A stretch of 27,019 nt of DNA from Undibacterium sp. (GCA_014376575.1 JACMRF010000003.1:1-27019), one strand, 5' to 3'. Shown: positions 17,816-26,139, counted from the stretch's first letter. A program made the numbers and translations. Notes: a model not told the origin generated them from the sequence alone.

Positions 17816-18535
17816 TTACGCTGCCAGGTTGTCTGCCGCAAATCCCCAGTTAATCAATTTATCCAGCACAGCGTTCACATAGTCTGCCCGTTTGTTCTGG
17901 TAATCGAGGTAATAGGCGTGCTCCCAGACATCGATAGTGAGCAAAGGCTTTTGTCCTTTTGTGAGTGGCAATTCCGCATTTGCTGTTCTCACTACTTTGA
18001 GCTTGTCGCCATCGAGCACCAACCATGCCCAACCACTACCAAATTGCCCCAATGCCGCAGCGGCCAATTCTTTTTTGCATGCCTCTACGCTGCCAAATGA
18101 TGCTTCAATTTTTTGTTTTAGCGCTGCAGGTGGTGCGCCACCGCCATTCGCGCGCAGGCTGCGCCAGTAGAAAGTATGGTTCCAAATTTGCGCAGAATTA
18201 TTAAAAATAGCAGCCTTATCGGCCTGACCAGCGCTTGCCAGGATCACTTTTTCCAGGCTCATATCCGCAAAATCGGTACCGACAATCAGTTTATTGAGAT
18301 TATCGACGTAGCCTTTATGGTGCTTGCCGTAATGAAAACCTATTGTGTTCGAAGAAATAACTGGCGCTAACGCATCGTCTACATACGGCAATGCCGGCAA
18401 AACATGTACGGCTGCTGCACTGCCAGTAAGCGGAAAACTACCGATTGCACATCCGATGGCAATGCTTGCGGATGAAGCAAGAAAACGGCGGCGCTGCAAT
18501 TCAGGAAACGCCATTTGCTGATCCAGATTATTCAT
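17816..18535 (-). CDS. sodB: Fe-type superoxide dismutase with Tat-like leader
   Basis: This enzyme dismutates superoxide to oxygen and hydrogen peroxide. The product is 239 residues, about 45 longer than cytoplasmic SodB because of an N-terminal extension. That extension contains [14 protein letters not shown] (15-28), a twin-arginine-like leader ending near A42, so the enzyme is probably periplasmic. Metal ligands are H68 (GFHYGKHH), H120 (WNHTFYW), D202 and H206 ([11 protein letters not shown]). Q116 before WNH is the second-sphere residue typical of Fe enzymes. AGGAGA lies six bases from the ATG. It is converging on the DUF1501 gene, which also has a Tat signal. The symbol refers to the family; the exported form may deserve another name. 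Confidence 0.92.
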   Translation of the reverse strand: MNNLDQQMAFPELQRRRFLASSASIAIGCAIGSFPLTGSAAAVHVLPALPYVDDALAPVISSNTIGFHYGKHHKGYVDNLNKLIVGTDFADMSLEKVILASAGQADKAAIFNNSAQIWNHTFYWRSLRANGGGAPPAALKQKIEASFGSVEACKKELAAAALGQFGSGWAWLVLDGDKLKVVRTANAELPLTKGQKPLLTIDVWEHAYYLDYQNKRADYVNAVLDKLINWGFAADNLAA

Positions 18536-18594
18536 TTTCTCTCCTAGGTGAACGACAAGATAACAAACTATTTTGTAGATAAGTAAGCAAGGCT

Positions 18595-18622
18595 AGTATA
18601 GGCAATATTTATTTTTTTACAA
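18595..18622 (-). promoter_or_regulatory. predicted promoter of sod
   Basis: On the minus strand TTGTAA (18622-18617) and TATACT (18600-18595) are 16 bases apart. The -10 box matches well and the -35 box moderately. The leader to the ATG would be about 55 bases. This indicates sod is transcribed separately from dcd. Confidence 0.5.
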
Positions 18623-18687
18623 AATAAACTTGATCTGGTTTGCCAGCGAACGACAAATCGCCACCATCACGAGAAACTGCGCGCTGA

Positions 18688-19254
18688 TCAGGCCTTAGGC
18701 AGCGTTACGCCGCGTTGACCTTGGTACTTACCGCCGCGATCTTTGTAGGATGTTTCGCAGATTTCATCGCTTTCAAAGAACAGCACTTGGGCACAACCTT
18801 CGCCAGCATAAATCTTGGCAGGCAATGGTGTTGTGTTGGAGAACTCCAACGTAACATAGCCCTCCCACTCAGGTTCAAAAGGCGTGACGTTGACGATGAT
18901 GCCACAGCGTGCATAGGTGGATTTACCCAGGCAAATCGTCAGAACGCTACGTGGAATACGGAAATACTCTATGGTTCTGGCCAGGGCAAACGAGTTGGGC
19001 GGAATGATGCAAACATCGCCTTTGAAATCTACAAAAGATTTCTCGTCGAAATTTTTTGGATCAACGATGGTGCTATTGATATTGGTAAAAATCTTGAATT
19101 CGTTAGCGCAGCGAATATCGTAACCATAGGATGACGTGCCGTAGCTGACAATTTTTTGACCATTTTCTTCGCGTACCTGCCCTGGAGAAAATGGTTCTAT
19201 CATGGCGTGCTCTTGCGCCATGCGGCGTATCCATTTATCTGATTTGATGCTCAT
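18688..19254 (-). CDS. dcd: dCTP deaminase
   Basis: Dcd deaminates dCTP to dUTP, which dUTPase turns into dUMP, the substrate of the ThyA encoded 10 kb away. The product is 188 residues, close to E. coli Dcd. The signatures are [19 protein letters not shown] (110-128) and [10 protein letters not shown], with catalytic E137 (E. coli E138). The nucleotide-binding loop is near [22 protein letters not shown] precedes the ATG. It stands between xdhC-like and sod genes on the same strand, with about 140-150 bases on each side. Confidence 0.97.
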   Translation of the reverse strand: MSIKSDKWIRRMAQEHAMIEPFSPGQVREENGQKIVSYGTSSYGYDIRCANEFKIFTNINSTIVDPKNFDEKSFVDFKGDVCIIPPNSFALARTIEYFRIPRSVLTICLGKSTYARCGIIVNVTPFEPEWEGYVTLEFSNTTPLPAKIYAGEGCAQVLFFESDEICETSYKDRGGKYQGQRGVTLPKA

Positions 19255-19390
19255 CTAGTTCCCCTGCCGGATTGATATTGGGTGGGATTTTACGCGATTT
19301 TAAGTCTCAATTCTGTGTTTTATAGGCAAAACCGCAGACGATATTTCGGCACCTTTGGTTTCCGTTAGAAAAGAAGCGTCATCAACTCCG

Positions 19391-20383
19391 TTAAGTAGCC
19401 ATGTTTTTGACGTGTTCGATACTAATTTCGGGTGGCAACAACACCTTATTCTTCACTGCGGTCATCTCTGCCAGAATAGAAACGGCGATTTCAGCTGGCG
19501 TCTTGCTGCCAATATACAGACCAATCGGCCCATGCAATTTAGCGAGGTCAGCATCGGTCAGATCAAACTCTTTCAGACGTTCACGACGCTTGGCGTTGTT
19601 AACACGCGAGCCGATGGCGCCGACATAAAAGGCATCAGATTTCAATGCTTCCATTAGCGCCAGATCATCCAATTTAGGGTCATGCGTCAGCGCCACCACG
19701 GCACTGCGACTATCAAGATGCATCTCCAGCACCATATCGTCAGGCATGGCATGCACCACTTGCACGCCCTCCACTTGCCATCCTTCACGATATTCTTCGC
19801 GCGGATCACACACGGTCACGTGATAATCCATACCGATGGCGATACTGGCAAGAAAACGCGAAAGCTGACCCGCGCCGATGATCAACAGGCGCCAACGCGG
19901 GCCATGTACCGTCGTTAAAGTGCTCGCAGATAACTGCAGACCTAATCCAGCTGCGGCGGGCTGGAGATTGACATCGCCAGTGCTTAATGCCAATTGGCGC
20001 GCCACCAACTCATGTGCCTGCAGGCGCTGCAATAATTGCTCGATCTTACTTTTTTCGGACAGCGGTTCTATCGCCAATTGTATCGTTCCGCCACAGGGCA
20101 AGCCGAAGCGATGGGCGTCGTCGGCGGCGATGCCATAAGTGACGATTTCAGGCGTGCTGCGCACGATGCCTTCATTGCGCATCCGTTCGATCAAATCATC
20201 TTCTATACAGCCCCCGGACACTGAACCAACTACGGTGCCATCATCGCAAATAGCCAATGTCGCACCTTCTGGCCGCGGACTTGAACCCCAGGTTTTCACT
20301 ACGGTGACAAGTGCGCATTTGCGCCCTGCCTTGATCCACAGATCACAAGTTTTGAGTACTTCCAGATCAATGCTATCCATCAT
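19391..20383 (-). CDS. XdhC/CoxI-family protein
   Basis: XdhC/CoxI proteins bind molybdenum cofactor and help insert its sulfurated form into xanthine dehydrogenase-type enzymes. The product is 330 residues (ATG 20380 is an alternative). The N-terminal domain has GSVSGGCIEDDL with C59 and FGLPCGGTIQ with C97, the conserved family cysteines. A Rossmann domain starts near 165 (LLIIGAGQLSRFLASIA), and the C-terminus carries YVGAIGSRVNNAKRRERL and GLYIGSKTPAEIAVSILAE. No xanthine dehydrogenase or CO dehydrogenase genes lie in the window, so its client must be encoded elsewhere. Confidence 0.9.
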   Translation of the reverse strand: MMDSIDLEVLKTCDLWIKAGRKCALVTVVKTWGSSPRPEGATLAICDDGTVVGSVSGGCIEDDLIERMRNEGIVRSTPEIVTYGIAADDAHRFGLPCGGTIQLAIEPLSEKSKIEQLLQRLQAHELVARQLALSTGDVNLQPAAAGLGLQLSASTLTTVHGPRWRLLIIGAGQLSRFLASIAIGMDYHVTVCDPREEYREGWQVEGVQVVHAMPDDMVLEMHLDSRSAVVALTHDPKLDDLALMEALKSDAFYVGAIGSRVNNAKRRERLKEFDLTDADLAKLHGPIGLYIGSKTPAEIAVSILAEMTAVKNKVLLPPEISIEHVKNMAT

Positions 20384-20440
20384 TTCCCAAACATAGAGCG
20401 CAATACCAGTGCGGCTTACAAACCATTATTGGCCTGAAAA

Positions 20441-20556
20441 GCGCATGGAATATGCGTATTGGTTTCTAATAACTTCAAAATTCCAAAAAAAACTTTTCTC
20501 ACCGCAGAGAGACAAAGCCGCATAAAAATCTTTATGCGCATTTCTGCGGCGAAGCC
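20441..20556. repeat. composite palindromic repeat, copy 1 (degenerate)
   Basis: This intergenic block opens with the near-palindrome GCGCATGGAATATGCG. It then has an A/T-rich run, then TTTTCTCACCGCAGAG, AAAATCTTTAT and TTTCTGCGG. The same words occur in the same order at 26001-26139. The inverted arms CCGCAGA (20502-20508) and TCTGCGG (20543-20549) pair exactly. It is a decayed copy of the repeat described there. Confidence 0.6.
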
Positions 20557-20691
20557 ATTCATCATGAATGACTCCACTGGTCACTATTCAGCCGCCTGTG
20601 TGACGATACAAAGCCGCTCGTTATCGTCATGCCGGATTTGACCCATCGGCGCTAAGCTCAATGGACAAGCCGAAAATCAAAATGAGAAACA

Positions 20692-20809
20692 TTGTCCACG
20701 AAAGGCACGAAAGACACGAACTACAAAGCAAAAAAATAGGCAAAGTAGCTGATCTATATATTTTTCGTGCTGGTTTTTTTTCGAGTTTTTTCGTGCCTTT
20801 CGTGGACAA
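20692..20809. repeat. 118-bp element with perfect 21-bp inverted ends
   Basis: TTGTCCACGAAAGGCACGAA plus A (20692-20712) is the exact reverse complement of 20789-20809. The left arm is a tandem of a 9-base unit (CACGAAAGG, CACGAAAGA, CACGAA). Between the arms is an A/T-rich core with no coding potential. Such a structure could be a small non-autonomous mobile element or a palindromic intergenic repeat. No target-site duplication is obvious. Confidence 0.75.
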
Positions 20810-20836
20810 AAAATTGATCGTTTCATCGGGAGCTGA

Positions 20837-21040
20837 CTAGTATCCTCCACTGACTCGTTTTACGTCTGCCGGATCTTTCATCGGCCCAAGGTGAATCAAA
20901 TTATCATCTATTACCTCGCGCCGCTTGACGCCATAAGGTACTGCGATGAACCTATCCTCAGATGCGCGTGCATGCACTAGGGCGCCATCGACATCAGCAT
21001 TTTTAGCCAGCTCCAGCGCGTTCTCGGGTCCAGCAGAAGT
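20837..21040 (-). pseudogene. start-less coding remnant
   Basis: On the minus strand a frame is open from 21040 to TAG 20839-20837, about 67 codons, immediately after TAA at 21043-21041. It has no start codon near its beginning. The translation reads like real protein, for example NALELAKNADVDGALVHARA and FIAVPYGVKRREVIDDN, ending KRVSGGY. It is in the same frame as the exonuclease gene just upstream, separated by three stops. I do not recognise the family. The best explanation is the C-terminus of a gene whose 5' part was lost. Confidence 0.4.
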
Positions 21041-21052
21041 TTACTAACAAAA

Positions 21053-21916
21053 TCAATCGTCAACAGCGGCAAACCGTTGTATCTCTATGCCATCGACTTT
21101 TATGGTTTCAAAAAAAACTGATTTTGGCCTAGTCCAAATACTGCCGTTATGGGAGCGATATACGATCACAGGACTCAAATCAGACTCTTGCGTCGCCTCA
21201 CACACGAGCTCATAGAGGCCGCCTTTGTAATGGCGATAACGCTGCGGGCTGAGCGATTTTTTTACCTTGGTACTTTTTTTGACAGCAGCGACAGGTGGCG
21301 GCGTCAGATATTTTGCCAAATATGCCGGCACTTTTGCCGCCGTGAGTTGTGTAATCTGCTGCAGCAAACCCGGATCAACACTGCGAATACCGTAACGCTC
21401 GCCCAGGTGCGCAGCGATATGTAGTATCAATGCCGATGCCACTTCAGAATCGGCTTCAGCTCTATGCGCTGTGCCCTTGAAGCGGATTCCCAACGACGCT
21501 GCCAGTCGCCCCAAAGAATAACTATCCAGACCAGGGAAAACACGGCGCGCCAGCTTCACCGAACAAATCAATCCGCTATGTTGCGACCACAACCCCAAAC
21601 GCTGGCTTTCTGCCTGGAGGAATTTCTCATCAAAACTGGCATTGTGCGCCGCCAGGGTGTCGGTACCAATAAATCTCAGCAGCTCAGGAATCACGTCACT
21701 TGCGGGCGGTGCCTTGTTCACCATTGCCTGCGAAATACCGGTTAACTCGGTAATAAAAGAAGGTATGCGGACATTGCAATTGATCAGGGTGACGTATCTA
21801 CCCACGACCTTACCACCGACTATCCGTAAAGCAGCCACTTCGGTGACTCTGTCGCCCTGATCGGGACTCATCCCTGTGGTTTCAAAGTCGATCATGACGA
21901 TGGGTTTTTCAAACAT
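21053..21916 (-). CDS. DnaQ-like 3'-5' exonuclease fused to DUF1653
   Basis: This is a predicted DEDDh exonuclease with a C-terminal DUF1653 domain. The product is 287 residues. Exonuclease residues are D10 and E12 (MIDFETTG), D96 (HNASFDEKFL), H151 and D156 (HRAEADSEV), a complete catalytic set. A linker at about 200-222 is rich in Pro and Lys. DUF1653 occupies about 226-283 (YRHYKGGLYELVCEA, VIVYRSHNGSIWTRP, IQRF); it is normally a stand-alone protein of about 70 residues with unknown role. The protein may proofread or trim DNA or RNA; the substrate cannot be deduced. The MFS gene is divergent from it. Confidence 0.85.
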   Translation of the reverse strand: MFEKPIVMIDFETTGMSPDQGDRVTEVAALRIVGGKVVGRYVTLINCNVRIPSFITELTGISQAMVNKAPPASDVIPELLRFIGTDTLAAHNASFDEKFLQAESQRLGLWSQHSGLICSVKLARRVFPGLDSYSLGRLAASLGIRFKGTAHRAEADSEVASALILHIAAHLGERYGIRSVDPGLLQQITQLTAAKVPAYLAKYLTPPPVAAVKKSTKVKKSLSPQRYRHYKGGLYELVCEATQESDLSPVIVYRSHNGSIWTRPKSVFFETIKVDGIEIQRFAAVDD

Positions 21917-21983
21917 ATTTTACCTATCCTGCTGGAACTAAATTTACAATACACGCTCAATCTTGGTGCTGAGAAGGACATCA

Positions 21984-22127
21984 ATGCACGCACACAAGGC
22001 ATTTCATTATTGTATCTGTTGCGGCGACATTGTCACGCCATCAAATGCGATAAACTCGCTCAACGATGGGTTTAACCATGCCCTAAGTTTGCATCCCATT
22101 AAATCACAGACCAATAGGCAAAAATAA
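21984..22127 (+). CDS. possible small Cys-containing protein, 47 residues
   Basis: ATG 21984 has AAGGA six bases upstream, a good ribosome-binding site, and the frame ends at TAA 22125-22127. The product starts MHAHKAFHYCICCGDIVTPS, with a C-x-C-C cluster and several His residues, which could hold a metal. It lies in the gap between the exonuclease and MFS genes, ten bases before the MFS start. I know no family for it, and a short frame like this can occur by chance. Confidence 0.35.
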   Translation: MHAHKAFHYCICCGDIVTPSNAINSLNDGFNHALSLHPIKSQTNRQK

Positions 22128-22137
22128 AATTAGATCG

Positions 22138-23439
22138 ATGCTCAATCAGCTCTTACAAAGACTATCCCTGCCGTTCTCGCTCGCGCCAAACGACCTGTTG
22201 CGTGATCTGGTGTATCGCCGCTTGTGGACTTCGATACTTATCAGCTCTTTCGGTGCGCAAATCACCATGTTGGCACTGCCGCTGACGGCAGCGGTTTTGT
22301 TACATGCCAGCCCTACGCAGATGGGCGTATTGATTTTCATGGAGAGTTTGCCGTTTGTCCTATTGTCCTTACCATCGGGTGTGTGGCTCGATCGCGTACG
22401 TAAATTACCGGTCTATATCGTGGGCGAAAGCTTAATCGCCATCGGCGTCGCCAGCGTTCCTTTTGCATGGTGGATGGGCTGGTTGAGCATGCCCTGGCTG
22501 TACGCGGTTGGCTTTTTGATCGGTGCGATAAATACAACGGCTGGCACCGCGGCACAAATTGTCCTGACCCAAATTGTCCCCAGGCCACGCTTGGTGGAAG
22601 CCTTTGCCAAGAATGCTCTGGCTACCTCAGGCTCTGAAGTGGCGGGACCGGCAACAGCGGGCGCCTTGATTAAACTGCTCGGCGCGCCAATCGCTTTATT
22701 AGCCGATGCCGTCTTGTTGCTGACCTCGGCGGCGATTTTGCGTGGCGTAAAAATTGTGGAGAATAGACCATTGCGTGAAGATGCCCATTTCTGGCGCGAT
22801 CTGAAAGCGGGCGTTGCCTTTGTTTCCAACAAGCCGCTGCTGATTGCGCTGGCGATGACGGTCGGATCGTGGCAACTTTTTTACAATGCCGCCTTGGTGG
22901 TGCAGATTTTGTTCGCCACGCGCACGCTAGGTTTATCTGAGCAAGCGGTCGGGCTCAGTTATATGGGGATGGGCGTAGGCACCATTTTAGCCAGCCTATA
23001 CGGCCATCGCATTAGCCGCGATCTTGGGCCTGGCCCGTGCATGGTGGTGGGTGTGACCGTATGCGGTCTAGGCTGGATTTTGCTAGCACTAGCACCTGCC
23101 AATGCCTGGGGCGTCGCTGCCTTTGCGTTGATGTTGGCTTGCTTTTCAGTCGGTGGCGTGCTGATCTTCATCAATTTTCTGGCCTTACGCCAGTCTGTCA
23201 CACCAGAACCCATGCTGGGTCGCATGACCAGCACCATGCGCTGGCTGATACTGCTGCCCGCGGGCCCCGGTGCCTTAATCGGCGGCTGGGTCGGCGAGCA
23301 TCTGGGCCTGCGTTACTCTCTTGGCTTTGCCGGAATCGGTGCGCTGATACTGGCTCTGGTCGCATGGAAAAATCCAGTGATCCGTGCCATCAAGGTATTA
23401 CCTGGTGTGAGCAAACACGATGAAGCAACGGTGAGCTGA
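22138..23439 (+). CDS. MFS transporter, EntS-like (MFS_3)
   Basis: This is an inner-membrane proton-coupled transporter of 433 residues with about 12 membrane helices. A motif-A-like loop, GVWLDRVRKLPVY, lies between TM2 and TM3 at about 81-93. The matching half-repeat lies near GHRISRDLGPGP. SGSEVAGPATAG (about 163-174) resembles the EntS/MFS_3 group of drug or siderophore exporters. No biosynthesis genes are adjacent, so the substrate is unknown. The start at ATG 22138 lacks a strong ribosome-binding site. Initiation could depend on translation of the small upstream frame. Confidence 0.88.
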   Translation: MLNQLLQRLSLPFSLAPNDLLRDLVYRRLWTSILISSFGAQITMLALPLTAAVLLHASPTQMGVLIFMESLPFVLLSLPSGVWLDRVRKLPVYIVGESLIAIGVASVPFAWWMGWLSMPWLYAVGFLIGAINTTAGTAAQIVLTQIVPRPRLVEAFAKNALATSGSEVAGPATAGALIKLLGAPIALLADAVLLLTSAAILRGVKIVENRPLREDAHFWRDLKAGVAFVSNKPLLIALAMTVGSWQLFYNAALVVQILFATRTLGLSEQAVGLSYMGMGVGTILASLYGHRISRDLGPGPCMVVGVTVCGLGWILLALAPANAWGVAAFALMLACFSVGGVLIFINFLALRQSVTPEPMLGRMTSTMRWLILLPAGPGALIGGWVGEHLGLRYSLGFAGIGALILALVAWKNPVIRAIKVLPGVSKHDEATVS

Positions 23440-23597
23440 AATCTGCGATTGCCTATCTCGCGTAAAAAGCGTGATAATGCACGACATCAAAATCTTGATC
23501 AGACGCTACCGGAGACATGGGGCGTCTAAATAACGGAGCCAGGCTGCCATACAAAATATCAGCAGACCTGCTTTTGCCACCATAACAAGGTAGAAAA

Positions 23598-25868
23598 ATG
23601 CCACCAGAAATCCCCGCCCCCGCTGTTAAGCCTGCATTTAAACCCTATATTCCCGCATCCGCAAACCTTCCCGAATTCACCATACGTGCCCTCGTCATGG
23701 GTGTCGTACTGGGGATGATTTTTGGCGCATCGTCTTTGTATCTGGTGCTCAAGGTTGGTCTGACTGTCAGTGCATCAATACCCGTCGCCGTCATTGCCAT
23801 CACTTTTTTCCGCCTGATTAATAAGCTAGGAGGTAAAGACTCGACGATTCTGGAAAACAGCATTACCCAGACTGCAGGCTCTGCCGGTGAATCGATCGCC
23901 TTTGGTCTTGGCGTCACGATGCCCGCCATTCTTATCCTTGGCTTTGATCTGGAAATCTCCCGCGTTGCCCTTGTCGCGGTGCTCGGTGGTTTACTGGGTA
24001 TCTTGCTGATGATCCCGATGCGCCGCGCCATGATCGTTGAGAAGCATGGCGAACTTAAATACCCTGAAGGCACAGCTTGCGCCGAGGTATTAAAGGCCGC
24101 AGCAACTGACTCATCGCGCGCCGCCGCTGGCGAAAGCAGCAATCCGCATGCACAGGACGAAGCCGGCAAACGTGCCGCCATCATCTTTGGTGGCTTTGGC
24201 GTCGGCCTCTTGTACAAAGTCATCAACGTCGCCTTCAAAGGCTGGAAAGACACGCCGGAAGTGGTCTTCGGCGCACCACTGAAAGCCGGTTCAATCGGTG
24301 CCGAAGTCTCACCAGAACTACTCGGCGTCGGTTACATCATCGGACCAAAAATCGCTTCAGTGATGGCGGCCGGTGGTGTGATGTCGTATCTGCTATTGAT
24401 CCCTATGATCAAATTTTTTGGCGACTCACTCAGCGTGCCACTGAGCCCGGGCGTCAAACTGATTAGCGACATGAGCCCACATGATGTTCGCAGCGCTTAC
24501 GTGCTGTATATCGGCGCTGGTGCAGTCGCGGCCGGTGGCTTGATCAGCCTGGTGCGCGCCATGCCGACCATCTGGCGCAGCTTGTCGGCTGGCTTGTCTG
24601 GTCTGAGTAAAGGCGCAGCAAACCTGACCACCAAGCGCTTGCGCACTGATGAAGATATTCCGATGAAATGGGTCGTTATCGGCGCATTGGCAATCATCGC
24701 CGTCATCACTTTTGCCACGCCGTTGCACATGAATCTGTTAGGTGCATTGCTGATCTTGGTGTTTGGCTTTTTGTTCGCGACCGTGTCTTCGCGCCTGACT
24801 GGCGAGATCGGCTCATCGTCGAACCCTATCTCCGGCATGACGGTGGCGACACTGCTGTTCACCTGCCTTATCTTCCTGATCATGGGTTGGACGGGCGGCC
24901 AGTATTACGTCACCGCCTTGTCAGTCGGCGCGATTGTCTGTATCGCTTCAAGCAATGCAGGCACCACTTCGCAAGATTTAAAAACCGGCTACATCCTCGG
25001 TGCCACACCGCGCTTGCAACAGTATGCGATTTTGGCAGGGGCTTTGTCTTCCGCTCTGATCCTTGGCCCGATTCTGCTTAAACTCAATGATGCCGGCACG
25101 GTCTATGTACCGGCTGCGCAAGTCGCGCCAAGCTTGATGACCGACGCCTCCAAACTGACCGACACCGCCCAGCTGCAAGGCCCGCAAGCCGAACAAGACA
25201 AAGGCACCTATAAGGTCTGGCACAAAACCGGCACAGACGGCGGCCCTGCCGGTAAATACCTGGTCGATAACGCAGGCAAGGCAGTATACCTGGTTGACCC
25301 GGGTATCAACGGCGCTTACAACAAGCGCCCGGACGGCACCGAAGTGAAAAAATACGACGCGCCAAAAGCCGTGCTGATGTCTTACATCATCAAAGGCATA
25401 CTCGATCAGCAGTTGCCGTGGACTTTAGTATTGTTCGGCGTGATGATCGCTGTGGTATTGGAAATGGCGGGCATCCCTTCACTGGCCTTTGCGGTCGGTG
25501 TGTATCTGCCCCTCTCGTCTTCGGCGCCGCTGTTTGTCGGTGGCATGATTCGCTGGTTCGTCGATAGACGCAATAACAAACTGGAACACAACAAAAACCT
25601 CAGCGAAGAAGAACAGCAAGCGGCGGGCGACAGCGGCTCAGGCACCTTGCTGGCATCCGGCTATATCGCCGGTGGCGCATTGGGCGGTATCGTGATCGCC
25701 TTCACGGCAGGTATTTTGACGGACTTCGACAAGAAACTAGGCGACTGGGCAACGGCCAACAACCCGTTCTTCGAAGGGGCAAACGCTGATGTTTTGTCCA
25801 TGCTGCCGTATGCCTTGATTGTGATCGCGCTGTACTGGATAGGCCGCGAGAAAAAGAAGGCTACATAA
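23598..25868 (+). CDS. OPT-family oligopeptide transporter
   Basis: This is an inner-membrane OPT-superfamily transporter of 756 residues with many hydrophobic helices, probably 14-16. Members carry oligopeptides or metal chelates. Family-like segments are FTIRALVMGVVLGMIFGASS (about 27-46), ENSITQTAGSAGESIAFGLG (about 92-111) and KYPEGTACAEVLKA (about 154-167). A soluble loop of about 100 residues (roughly 500-600, Gly/Asp/Lys-rich) interrupts the helices before YIIKGILDQQLPW. AAGG precedes the ATG. A terminator follows the gene. Confidence 0.92.
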   Translation: MPPEIPAPAVKPAFKPYIPASANLPEFTIRALVMGVVLGMIFGASSLYLVLKVGLTVSASIPVAVIAITFFRLINKLGGKDSTILENSITQTAGSAGESIAFGLGVTMPAILILGFDLEISRVALVAVLGGLLGILLMIPMRRAMIVEKHGELKYPEGTACAEVLKAAATDSSRAAAGESSNPHAQDEAGKRAAIIFGGFGVGLLYKVINVAFKGWKDTPEVVFGAPLKAGSIGAEVSPELLGVGYIIGPKIASVMAAGGVMSYLLLIPMIKFFGDSLSVPLSPGVKLISDMSPHDVRSAYVLYIGAGAVAAGGLISLVRAMPTIWRSLSAGLSGLSKGAANLTTKRLRTDEDIPMKWVVIGALAIIAVITFATPLHMNLLGALLILVFGFLFATVSSRLTGEIGSSSNPISGMTVATLLFTCLIFLIMGWTGGQYYVTALSVGAIVCIASSNAGTTSQDLKTGYILGATPRLQQYAILAGALSSALILGPILLKLNDAGTVYVPAAQVAPSLMTDASKLTDTAQLQGPQAEQDKGTYKVWHKTGTDGGPAGKYLVDNAGKAVYLVDPGINGAYNKRPDGTEVKKYDAPKAVLMSYIIKGILDQQLPWTLVLFGVMIAVVLEMAGIPSLAFAVGVYLPLSSSAPLFVGGMIRWFVDRRNNKLEHNKNLSEEEQQAAGDSGSGTLLASGYIAGGALGGIVIAFTAGILTDFDKKLGDWATANNPFFEGANADVLSMLPYALIVIALYWIGREKKKAT

Positions 25869-25890
25869 CGCATCCTTCTGAAATTGCTGT

Positions 25891-25930
25891 AAAAAAAGGC
25901 TTAAACTCAATTCCGGTTTAAGCCTTTTTT
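25891..25930 (+). terminator. rho-independent terminator after the OPT gene
   Basis: AAGGCTTAAAC (25896-25906) pairs perfectly with GTTTAAGCCTT (25916-25926) around a 9-base loop. Poly-A precedes and poly-T follows, so it could work on both strands. Confidence 0.92.
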
Positions 25931-26000
25931 ATTTGATCCGCCATCTAAAAACCGAAGGCGCATTCCAAATAAGGGTTACAGGCCATTTTCATGCCAGAAG

Positions 26001-26139
26001 GCGCATGGATAATGCGCTTGCCAATTCTGAAATTTCTAAAAAGCTAAAAACAAAAATTTTTCTCGCCGCAGAGGCGCAGAGTTCGCAGAGAAAATCTTTA
26101 TTTTTCTCTCTGCGTCCTCTGCGCCTCAGCAGCTAAGCC
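26001..26139. repeat. composite palindromic repeat, copy 2 (well preserved)
   Basis: The block begins with the hairpin GCGCATGGATAATGCGC (26001-26017). The core arms 26065-26090 and 26108-26133 match at 22 of 26 positions as inverted repeats around an A/T-rich loop. Each arm is built from repeats of a CGCAGAG-type 8-9 base unit. A diverged copy lies at 20441-20556. It sits between the OPT terminator and the next small gene and has no coding potential. A direct repeat of GAAGGCGCAT occurs at 25954-25963 and 25997-26006 at its left edge. Confidence 0.75.

Noticed and set aside
17678..18100. 140-residue plus-strand frame crossing the DUF1501-sod junction
   Set aside because: It spans the terminator and runs antisense to the superoxide dismutase gene, whose metal ligands are all present.
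20441..20809. CRISPR array at the palindromic repeats
   Set aside because: Repeat units are short, contiguous and palindromic, with no regular unique spacers and no cas genes in the window.
22413..22832. 139-residue minus-strand frame inside the MFS gene
   Set aside because: It is the antisense shadow of a clear membrane transporter and has no recognised features.
23501..23527. Stem AGACGC/GCGTCT upstream of the OPT gene
   Set aside because: The 6-bp stem has a 15-base loop and no match to a riboswitch or terminator I know. It is too weak to call.
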